Source of the DNA: CAZFBR01 sp035353495 [NCBI: uncultured bacterium]
Lineage (GTDB): Bacteria; DAOPZR01
Reading direction: 5' to 3'
DNA length: 14,150 bases
Assembly (NCBI GenBank): GCA_964517215.1
Contig: CAZFBR010000076.1
Span: 1-14,150 of the forward strand
This document shows, one piece after another, positions 1 through 6,144 of the stretch. How positions within the stretch are numbered: position 1 is the first letter of the stretch; each line of letters opens with the position of its first letter. The notes below the pieces were generated by a model. The model searched no databases. It was not told where the DNA came from and saw only the letters and a list, made by a program, of their open reading frames with translations. The position numbers and the translations under genes were made by a program.

Positions 1-270
1 CTGCAACAAGTCGCGGACGATCGGTACCTCCAGTTCGAGAAGCGTTACCGACAAACCCAGGAACTCGCGCAGGCGCTCTACCGCAAGTACAAAGAATTGC
101 GGGCAGATTTCGACGCGCGGGAAGGTTTCATCCGCGCGGAGCAGGCGCGGCGGGAGAAGATCCGGCGCCAGAAGCGCAAGCGGTCGAAGCGGGCGCAGGA
201 AAAGATCCTGGCCACCAAGCATCATCAGAGCCGCAAGAAGGCCAATCGCCGCGCGGGCGGCGACGACTGA
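1..270 (+). CDS. C-terminal end of a basic, charged protein (possibly release-factor-like tail), partial
   Basis: Frame 1 is open from the window edge to a TGA at 268-270, giving the last 89 residues of a protein whose start lies outside. The visible part is almost entirely charged and probably helical. Its second half is extremely basic (KIRRQKRKRSKR, then a stretch ending SRKKANRR). This spacing of basic blocks resembles the rRNA-binding tail of small RF-1/GGQ-domain proteins (ArfB or C12orf65-like rescue factors). The GGQ catalytic motif itself is not in the window, so that assignment is inference from the tail alone. Another RNA-binding or coiled-coil protein is equally possible. The next gene begins 19 bases downstream, so the two may be co-transcribed. 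Confidence 0.6.
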   Translation: MQQVADDRYLQFEKRYRQTQELAQALYRKYKELRADFDAREGFIRAEQARREKIRRQKRKRSKRAQEKILATKHHQSRKKANRRAGGDD

Positions 271-289
271 CGGGTCGGGAGAGCGGGTC

Positions 290-1399
290 GTGGACGAGCA
301 GGCGATCATTGACCGGTTGATCGACGAGGGGCTGCTGGCGCCCCGGCAGGTCGCGCGCGTGCGCGAGCGCGCGGGCGGCACTCCGCTGCGCGAGGCGCTG
401 ATCGCGCAGGGGCTGATTACCGCCGAGGACTGGCCGGCACCGGTGAGTGCAACGCCGGCGGCAGCCGCGGCGGTTCCGGCGGGCACGCCGGTGTTCGATG
501 TGGCGGAGAAACTGGCCAAGGCGCCCACGTTCGACGACCTGCTGGGCGACTTGACCATGGCGGATATCCGCGCCTTCTCCACCATTCTCAACGCGGAGGA
601 ATTCACGCTGGGCGCCAGCATCTTCCGTGAGGGGGATACCGGCGAGAAACTGCATATCGTCAAATCCGGCACGGTCCATATCATCAAAGGGGGTGCGCCG
701 GTGGCGGAACTGGCGACCGGCGACCTGCTGGGCGAAATGTCGTTCATCCTCGGCTGGGCGCGCACCGCCCGGGCAGTGGCCGACGGCCCGGTGGAACTGC
801 TGACCATCAATAAAAAGGATTTTCTGCGCTTTTGCGGCCGCTACCCGCTGACCGGCCTGAAGATTGTCCTCGGCCTCATCACGGTCATCTGCTACCGGCT
901 GCAGGCGGTGGAACTGGCGCTTGCCGCTCTCCCCGCGGCGGACCCGGCCACGCTGCGTTATGATCCCGACCAGGGCCTCACCTGGGCGGAGGTCGATGAG
1001 ATGCTGAACGCGGAAGAAGCGGCCGATCTGCGCGTGGCGACCAGCACCGCGGAGTATCCCGCCGGCGCGGTGATTTTCACCCAGGGTTCGCCCGGCCATG
1101 AGCTGTATGCCATCCGTCACGGTGAAGTGGCCGCAACCTGTGCGGGCGCCGACGGGCAGCCGGTGCCGGTGGCGAAGTTCGGCGACGGCTACGTGTTCGG
1201 GGAAGCGGGCTTTGTGCTGGGCTGGCCGCGCACGGCGACGGTGACGGCGCTGGCGCCCACGACGGTGACGAAGATCGACAAGCAGGCGTTTGACAATTTC
1301 ATGATGCAGCAGCCGGGTGCAGCGCTGCGCATCATCATGACGCTGGCGCGGCTGATCAGTTTCCGGCTGGAAACCGGCCAGGCGCCACGGAGGAACTGA
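290..1399 (+). CDS. Protein with MshEN-like N-terminus and two cyclic-nucleotide-binding domains
   Basis: 369 residues from a GTG start preceded by GGAG at 278-281. Residues 3-48 (IDEGLLAPRQV ... ALIAQGLITAED) have the look of the small helical MshEN/GspE N-terminal domain, which in some type II/IV secretion ATPases binds cyclic-di-GMP. An Ala/Pro-rich linker follows at 49-68. Two cNMP-binding beta-barrels come next, about 90-210 and 235-360. Each keeps the phosphate-binding-cassette Glu and Arg: GEMSFILGWART (E149, R158) and GEAGFVLGWPRT (E305, R314), so both may bind ligand. No DNA-binding helix-turn-helix, kinase or other output domain is visible, and there is no signal peptide. The stop is followed one base later by the start of a small membrane protein, which suggests a sensor acting through it. 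The ligand (cAMP, cGMP or other) cannot be told from sequence; some such domains bind none. Confidence 0.85.
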   Translation: MDEQAIIDRLIDEGLLAPRQVARVRERAGGTPLREALIAQGLITAEDWPAPVSATPAAAAAVPAGTPVFDVAEKLAKAPTFDDLLGDLTMADIRAFSTILNAEEFTLGASIFREGDTGEKLHIVKSGTVHIIKGGAPVAELATGDLLGEMSFILGWARTARAVADGPVELLTINKKDFLRFCGRYPLTGLKIVLGLITVICYRLQAVELALAALPAADPATLRYDPDQGLTWAEVDEMLNAEEAADLRVATSTAEYPAGAVIFTQGSPGHELYAIRHGEVAATCAGADGQPVPVAKFGDGYVFGEAGFVLGWPRTATVTALAPTTVTKIDKQAFDNFMMQQPGAALRIIMTLARLISFRLETGQAPRRN

Positions 1400-1400
1400 C

Positions 1401-1733
1401 ATGGGACTGATCGACAGCGGCAATCTCGGCGGCAAACTCGACCTGGCGCAGAAGATGCGCGCCTACACCCTGCAGCGGCGCATCCGCTCCAGCGCGTTTG
1501 TGTTCATCGTCTTTGCCATGCTGAGCTTTATTCCCCTGCTGGTGCTCCCGGCGGTGGCGACGCAGGGGATGGGCGGGGCGGGCTGGGCGCAGGTGCTGCA
1601 TGCGATGCTGATTCGCCTTTCCAGCGACTGGATGCTGCTGGTGGTGCTGCTGATCTCCGTGACCAATCTGCTGCTGCTGCTGGGGATGGTGTTCATGCTC
1701 TATGCGGTGCTCAACCTGCTGGAACACCAGTAG
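1401..1733 (+). CDS. Small two-helix inner-membrane protein, hypothetical
   Basis: 110 residues, ATG at 1401, with GGAGG at 1389-1393 lying inside the end of the preceding gene. The N-terminal 30 residues are hydrophilic with several Arg/Lys (QKMRAYTLQRRIRS). A hydrophobic segment follows at about 31-53 (FVFIVFAMLSFIPLLVL), then a short loop rich in Gly and Ala, and a second helix at about 77-105 (WMLLVVLLISVTNLLLLLG). The positive-inside pattern suggests both termini in the cytoplasm. I do not recognise the family. The one-base gap to the double cNMP-binding protein indicates translational coupling, so a role as membrane anchor or partner of that sensor is a reasonable inference. No clear hairpin terminator follows before the serC promoter at 1744. 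Confidence 0.75.
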   Translation: MGLIDSGNLGGKLDLAQKMRAYTLQRRIRSSAFVFIVFAMLSFIPLLVLPAVATQGMGGAGWAQVLHAMLIRLSSDWMLLVVLLISVTNLLLLLGMVFMLYAVLNLLEHQ

Positions 1734-1743
1734 GTTCTGCGGC

Positions 1744-1772
1744 TTGACAGCGGCGGTGCGGTCTGATATTCT
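1744..1772 (+). promoter_or_regulatory. Sigma70-type promoter for serC-serA
   Basis: TTGACA at 1744-1749, a 17-bp spacer, and TATTCT at 1767-1772. The spacer ends in TGA at 1764-1766, making an extended -10 (TGnTATTCT). The first transcribed base would be near 1779, leaving a leader of about 75 bases before serC. The match is close to ideal in both sequence and spacing, and it sits 10 bases after the preceding stop codon. Confidence 0.75.
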
Positions 1773-1853
1773 CATCAACTTAGGATAACGCGGAACGGTG
1801 GCGGGTGTTGCCCGGGTTGGCCCGACGCGTATTACCATCATGGAGGTGCTGTA

Positions 1854-2942
1854 ATGGGTGAACGCTTGATCAATTTCAACGCGGGGCCGTCGATTCTGCC
1901 GGTGCCGGTGCTCGAGGAGGCGGCGCGGAATCTCGTCGAATACGGCACGGCGGGCATGTCAATCATGGAGATGAGCCACCGCTCGAAGGAATTCGATGCG
2001 ATCATCCAGGACGCCGAGGCGCGGATCCGCTCGGTGATCGGCGTGCCCGCGGGCTATCAGGTCATGTTCCTGCAGGGGGGCGCCAGCTTGCAGTTCTCGA
2101 TGCTGCCGATGAACCTGCTGGGCGCGGGGCAGACCGCCGACTATATCGACACCGGGGTCTGGTCGAGCACGGCGATCAAGGAAGCGAAGAAGGTCGGCAC
2201 GATCAATGTCGCCGCGTCGTCGGCGGACCGCAAGTACGCGTACATCCCGAAGCCCGAGTCGTTCAAACTGACCCCGGGCGCGGCCTACGTGCACACCACG
2301 TCGAACAACACCATTTACGGGACGCAGTGGGCGAGCGCGCCGTCGTTCGACGCGCCGCATGTCTGCGACATGTCCTCGGACATCTGCAGCCGCCCGATCG
2401 ACATGAGCAAGTACGCCTGCATCTACGCCGGGGCGCAGAAGAACCTCGGGCCGTCGGGCGTGGTCATCGTCATCATGCGCGACGACCTGGTGGCGCGCAG
2501 CCCCGAGACCCTGTCGAACATGCTCTCGTACAAGAACCATGCGAAGAAGAAGTCGCTGCACAACACGCCGCCGACCTTCGCCATCTACGTCGTCCAGCTG
2601 GTGATGAAGTGGATCGAGGCGCAGGGCGGCCTCAAGGGGATTGAACAGGTCAACGAGGCGAAGGCCAAGGCGATCTACGACGCCATCGACCGCAGCAGCG
2701 GCTTCTACCGCTGCCCGGCGGACAAGGACAGCCGCTCGAAGATGAACATCGCCTTCCGCCTGCCGAGCGAGGAGCTCGAGGCGACCTTCATCAGCGAGGG
2801 GAAGAAGCAGGCGAAGCTGCACGGGCTCAAGGGGCACCGCGACGTGGGCGGCTGCCGCGCCTCGATCTACAACGCCATGCCGCTTGCCGGCTGCGAGACG
2901 CTGGCGAAGTTCATGGACGAATTCGCGAAGAAGAACGGCTAA
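1854..2942 (+). CDS. serC: Phosphoserine aminotransferase
   Basis: 362 residues, the usual length of SerC, with GGAGG at 1842-1846 seven bases before the ATG. It transfers the amino group of glutamate to 3-phosphohydroxypyruvate, giving 3-phosphoserine, in the cytoplasm; SerC in many bacteria also serves pyridoxal-phosphate synthesis. Visible family signatures are the N-terminal NFNAGPSILP, the EMSHRS segment (R43), FLQGGAS, the cofactor-binding D172, the Schiff-base lysine K196 in AGAQKNLGPSG, and the C-terminal GHRDVGGCRASIYNAMP. All key residues appear present. It starts the serC-serA operon: serA follows after 49 bases with no terminator between, and a strong promoter stands directly upstream. 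Identification is secure. Confidence 0.97.
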   Translation: MGERLINFNAGPSILPVPVLEEAARNLVEYGTAGMSIMEMSHRSKEFDAIIQDAEARIRSVIGVPAGYQVMFLQGGASLQFSMLPMNLLGAGQTADYIDTGVWSSTAIKEAKKVGTINVAASSADRKYAYIPKPESFKLTPGAAYVHTTSNNTIYGTQWASAPSFDAPHVCDMSSDICSRPIDMSKYACIYAGAQKNLGPSGVVIVIMRDDLVARSPETLSNMLSYKNHAKKKSLHNTPPTFAIYVVQLVMKWIEAQGGLKGIEQVNEAKAKAIYDAIDRSSGFYRCPADKDSRSKMNIAFRLPSEELEATFISEGKKQAKLHGLKGHRDVGGCRASIYNAMPLAGCETLAKFMDEFAKKNG

Positions 2943-2991
2943 GGGCTGAGCGCAGTCCGGGCGAACAGACAGAAATGACTGGAGGAGCGTA

Positions 2992-3921
2992 ATGGCAAAG
3001 ATCCTGGTTTCCGACAAGCACGACAAGGCGGGGATGGAAGTGTTCAAGCAGCATCCCGACCTGCAGGTTGACATCAAGACGGGCCTCAAGCCCGAGGAAC
3101 TGAAGGCGATCATCGGCGAGTACGATGTGCTGATGGTGCGCAGCGCGACCAAGCCGAACGCGGACATCCTCTCCGCCGCAACGAAGCTGAAGCTGATCAC
3201 CCGCGCGGGCGAGGGGACGGACAACATCGACAAGAAGTTTGCGGCGGAGAAGGGGATCGCGGTCGAGAACACCCCGGGCCAGAACAGCCACGCGGTGGCG
3301 GAACTGACCATCGGCCTCATCTTCACCCTGGCGCGCCATTTGGCCAGGGCCCACACCACCACCAAGGCGGGGCAGTGGGAGAAGAACAAGCTCGAGGGTC
3401 AGGAGATCAAGGGGAAGACGCTCGGCCTCATCGGCGCGGGAAAGATCGGCAAGGACGTCGCCGCCATGGCGAAGGTCCTCGGCATGAAGGTCATCTGCTA
3501 CGAAGTGGCGAAGGGGAACTTCGACTTCCCGATCGTTTCCCTCGACGAGCTGCTGGCCCAGGCCGACTTCATCAGCGTGCACGTCCCGCTGATCGACGCG
3601 ACCCGCGGCATGATTGGCGCGGCGCAGCTGGCGAAGATGAAAAAGACGGCGTACATCATCAACTGCGCCCGCGGCGGCATCATCGACGAGCCGGCGCTGG
3701 CGGAGGCGTGCAAGAACGGCACCATCGCCGGCGCGGCCATCGACTGCTACACCAAGGAACCCGTTCCGGCCGACCATCCGTTCCTCGGCTGCGACAATGT
3801 CGTCTGCATCCCGCACCTGGGCGCGTCGTCGGCGGAGGCGCAGATCAACTGCTCCGTCGCCGCGGCCGAGCAGGTGGTCGCGTTCTGCAAGGAAGGCAAA
3901 ATCCTCAACAAAGTCAACTGA
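2992..3921 (+). CDS. serA: D-3-phosphoglycerate dehydrogenase, short form without ACT domain
   Basis: 309 residues with GGAGGAG at 2981-2987 before the ATG. It oxidises 3-phosphoglycerate to 3-phosphohydroxypyruvate with NAD, the step that supplies SerC. The D-2-hydroxyacid dehydrogenase fold is clear: substrate-domain motif ITRAGEGTDNID (69-80), Rossmann motif GAGKIG (148-153), acidic E171 at the end of the next strand (favouring NAD), and the catalytic triad R227 (NCARGG), E256 (TKEP) and H275 (PHLGASS). The protein ends just after the second half of the substrate domain. It therefore lacks the ACT and intervening domains that give serine feedback inhibition in long SerA forms. A related hydroxyacid dehydrogenase is possible from sequence alone, but the operon with serC makes the serine role highly likely. 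Confidence 0.93.
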   Translation: MAKILVSDKHDKAGMEVFKQHPDLQVDIKTGLKPEELKAIIGEYDVLMVRSATKPNADILSAATKLKLITRAGEGTDNIDKKFAAEKGIAVENTPGQNSHAVAELTIGLIFTLARHLARAHTTTKAGQWEKNKLEGQEIKGKTLGLIGAGKIGKDVAAMAKVLGMKVICYEVAKGNFDFPIVSLDELLAQADFISVHVPLIDATRGMIGAAQLAKMKKTAYIINCARGGIIDEPALAEACKNGTIAGAAIDCYTKEPVPADHPFLGCDNVVCIPHLGASSAEAQINCSVAAAEQVVAFCKEGKILNKVN

Positions 3922-3965
3922 AATTGCGGGGACAGCATACTCTATTTCATGGGCACAGCGACCAG

Positions 3966-3999
3966 CGGCCGGCGGGTTTTCCCGCCGGCCGTTTTCTTT
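3966..3999 (+). terminator. Strong intrinsic terminator after serA
   Basis: A perfect 11-bp GC stem, CGGCCGGCGGG at 3966-3976 and its complement at 3981-3991, closes a TTTT loop. It is followed by a T-rich tract (TTTTCTTT, 3992-3999). It lies 44 bases past the serA stop and ends the serC-serA transcript. Confidence 0.93.
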
Positions 4000-4130
4000 C
4001 TGCAGGCCGCGCGTGCCGCGCCAATGGCCGGTTGCAGTTTGCCGGCGAGTGGTGTCACTGACGCAATACCGCCTGATCAGATGTGCCGCGCTGCCGCCAG
4101 ATTCATGGCCGGCGCGCGCGAAGGCCGGCA

Positions 4131-5684
4131 ATGACGACGGGCGATCCGGCACTGGGCGCGCCGCCGGCCCGGCGGCAACGCTGGTTGTGGCTGCTGCTGA
4201 TCCTGCTGCTGCAGGCCGTCTATGCCCTGCCGCGGCTGAACGAACCGCTGGGGGACGGGCGGCAGCATTACCATTTCGACACCGCCAAATTCATGCGGCA
4301 TGCCCTCAACAGCAATCACGCGCCAGCCGGGCAGTGGGAGGCGCGGCTGTGGACGGGGACGGCGACGTGGACCAATGCCGGCGACGGGACACCGGCGGCG
4401 GCCCGGTATTATGCCCACCACCCGGTGCTGTCGCCCGCCCTCTTTCGCTGCTGGCAGCGCCTGCTGGGACGCGGGCTGTGGGTGCCGCGCAGTTTCATGC
4501 TCCTGCAGCTGCTCGGTGCGCTGGCCCTGCTGTTCCTGCTGCTCGATAGCGCGCTGCAGCGGCCATGGCTGGCGGCGCTGCTGACGGCATGGTATGCGGC
4601 GCTGCCGCTCAATGCGCTGTTCGGCATCCAGTGGAAATATGAAAACGGACTGGTGTTCTGGACGCTGCTGGCCTGGTGGCTGGCGCTGCGCCCCGGCCGG
4701 CGGGCGAACTGGCTGCTGGGTCCGGCGGTGTTTTGCTGGCTGCAGACGGAATGGCATGCGCACCTGCTCGCGGCAGTGCTCACGCTGTTCCTCTGGATAC
4801 GCCGGCACGAAAATGAATCAGGGCGGCGCTGGCGCACGGCCGGGCTGGCCATGCTGGCCGGGGCGGCGGCCAATGCGCTCATGCTGGCGTGGCTGCGCCT
4901 GGACCAAGACGGGAGCAGCCGGTCGCTGGCGATGTTTATTGATGGCAAATTCGCCGGTATCGGCTGGCGGGAATGGCTGTACGGGCAATGGCAGTTTGCG
5001 GGCTACAATTTCACGGCTGCGGGACGTCTGCTGTTGCTGATCGGCGTGCCGGTGGCCGCGGTGCTGCTGTACCGGATACGGGCCGCGCGCCACGCACCGC
5101 TGGTGTGGCTGGCGGGCTCGTCGCTGCTGGCCAGTGCCGGCTGGATGGCCGCCCTGGCGCGGGCGGCCACCTGGCATCATTACTATCAATGGCTGGCAGG
5201 CCTGGCGCTGGTCGCGGGCATGGCGTGGCTGCTTGCACAGGTGAAACCGGGGCGGCGGATGCTGCTCGTGATCGCGGTGGTGCTGGTCGCGGCAACAGTC
5301 GCGGCAGCCGGCCAGACAATGGCGATCCGCCAGAACATTCACAGCGATTCCTTCGGCACGGCAGAGGAGTTGCGGGCGGTGCGTGAACTGCCGGGACGGA
5401 TGGTGGTGTTCAGCGACGGGCACAGCGGCCCGCCGGGCTGGTGGCAGGGCCCGGTGGTGGCGCTGCTGCAGGACCCGTTGTGGCGCGGCGACGGCACGCG
5501 CGGCAGCGTGTGCACGCTGGAAGAAGCGGGGCAGTTGCGGGCCGATGACCGGCTGGTGATCATTGCGGATGAGAAACTGGTGCAGGAGGGGTGCAACGCG
5601 GCGGCGGCCCGCACTGGCGTGATGGAATACCGCTGTGTGCGGCGCACACCCTGGCTGGCGTTCTTTATGCCCGTTGTGCGGTAG
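4131..5684 (+). CDS. Multi-spanning membrane protein, GT-C glycosyltransferase-like
   Basis: 517 residues from the ATG at 4131, chosen over the in-frame ATG at 4083 because GAAGG lies six bases before it and the N-terminus then reads as a short basic tail into the first helix. Around ten hydrophobic segments are visible (roughly 18-33, 122-138, 145-165, 174-187, 195-222, 237-255, 296-315, 322-342, 355-369, 376-394). A large loop after the first helix (34-118) contains acidic D42 and D50 and YYAHHPVLSPALF. This topology, with an early acidic extracytoplasmic loop and an HHP/HPP-like motif, is that of GT-C enzymes (ArnT/PMT, GT39/GT83), which use lipid-linked sugars. A soluble C-terminal part (395-517) follows. 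The assignment is by architecture; donor and acceptor are unknown. It is monocistronic and faces a convergent gene 3 bp away. Confidence 0.75.
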   Translation: MTTGDPALGAPPARRQRWLWLLLILLLQAVYALPRLNEPLGDGRQHYHFDTAKFMRHALNSNHAPAGQWEARLWTGTATWTNAGDGTPAAARYYAHHPVLSPALFRCWQRLLGRGLWVPRSFMLLQLLGALALLFLLLDSALQRPWLAALLTAWYAALPLNALFGIQWKYENGLVFWTLLAWWLALRPGRRANWLLGPAVFCWLQTEWHAHLLAAVLTLFLWIRRHENESGRRWRTAGLAMLAGAAANALMLAWLRLDQDGSSRSLAMFIDGKFAGIGWREWLYGQWQFAGYNFTAAGRLLLLIGVPVAAVLLYRIRAARHAPLVWLAGSSLLASAGWMAALARAATWHHYYQWLAGLALVAGMAWLLAQVKPGRRMLLVIAVVLVAATVAAAGQTMAIRQNIHSDSFGTAEELRAVRELPGRMVVFSDGHSGPPGWWQGPVVALLQDPLWRGDGTRGSVCTLEEAGQLRADDRLVIIADEKLVQEGCNAAAARTGVMEYRCVRRTPWLAFFMPVVR

Positions 5685-5687
5685 CGG

Positions 5688-6026
5688 TTACTTGCTGCCG
5701 GGTTGCTTGCGGGTGGAAGCGATGACCCCGCCGGCAAACTGATAGGCGGTAAGGTGCGGCAGGGTGCCGTGCGGCAGATAGCTGAAGAGCAGGCCGGGCT
5801 TCATCCGGTTCTTGAACTTGCCGTTGAACAGCTTGTCCAATTCATCAAATCCGGGTTGTGAGCAGAGCTCGAACCGGCACTTGAAATCATGGCAGATGAT
5901 GATTTCATCGGTATCGGGCCAGTTGATCTCGGGATGACGGGAGCAGCCCCCCGCGACTTCGCCCAGTTCCGTCTGCAGGTGCTGGCAGTTGTGACAGCCA
6001 ATCTCAAATTTGCTTTCAGTATCCAT
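5688..6026 (-). CDS. Small six-cysteine protein, hypothetical, possibly metal-binding
   Basis: 112 residues. I place the start at the ATG at 6026 rather than at 6035, because AAGG lies nine bases upstream of the inner ATG but directly against the outer one. Cysteines fall at 11, 14, 28, 45, 50 and 55 (CHNC, GGCSRHPE, CHDFKC, ELC), all in the first half. Such spacing suits a zinc or iron-sulfur site. The second half is basic and uncharged-aromatic (LFSYLPHGTLPHLTAYQF) and has no cysteine. There is no signal peptide or membrane helix. I do not recognise a named family. It has its own extended -10 promoter, and its stop lies 3 bp from the stop of the convergent membrane gene, with no hairpin between them. 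Confidence 0.8.
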   Translation of the reverse strand: MDTESKFEIGCHNCQHLQTELGEVAGGCSRHPEINWPDTDEIIICHDFKCRFELCSQPGFDELDKLFNGKFKNRMKPGLLFSYLPHGTLPHLTAYQFAGGVIASTRKQPGSK

Positions 6027-6057
6027 GGTCCACATCCTTGTGCTTTTTGTGCAGTCA

Positions 6058-6087
6058 ATTATAGCACATTTTCAGCAAAAATCTACA
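6058..6087 (-). promoter_or_regulatory. Extended -10 promoter for the six-cysteine protein
   Basis: On the minus strand, TGCTATAAT (6066 to 6058) is a perfect TATAAT with the TGn extension. The -35 region is poor (best TGTAGA at 6087-6082, 18 bp away), as is common when the -10 is extended. Transcription would start near 6051, giving a leader of about 25 bases. Confidence 0.6.
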
Positions 6088-6100
6088 GTTTTTTTTACAA

Positions 6101-6136
6101 CAAGAGCGGCAAAGGCATAACCCTTTGCCGCTCTTG
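6101..6136 (-). terminator. Perfect 15-bp hairpin after the PLP enzyme gene, without U-tract
   Basis: 6101-6115 and 6122-6136 are exact reverse complements (CAAGAGCGGCAAAGG) with a six-base loop. The hairpin begins nine bases after the stop of the minus-strand gene ending at 6145. Read in that direction it is followed by TTGT and then a run of A, not U, so it is not a classic intrinsic terminator. It could act as a U-less terminator, as an RNA 3'-end stabiliser, or both. Confidence 0.65.
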
Positions 6137-6144
6137 ATAAAACG

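Noticed and set aside
128-1435. Minus-strand open frame of 435 codons opposite the double cNMP gene
   Set aside because: Arg/His/Gly-rich shadow translation typical of antisense in GC-rich coding DNA; the plus strand encodes recognisable domains.
3949-4134. Small plus-strand frame of 61 codons between serA and the membrane gene
   Set aside because: It runs through the intrinsic terminator hairpin and has no ribosome site.
1959-4152. Two long minus-strand open frames opposite serC and serA
   Set aside because: Shadows of the serine genes; no ribosome site, no family signature, and they cross the serA terminator and the serC-serA junction.
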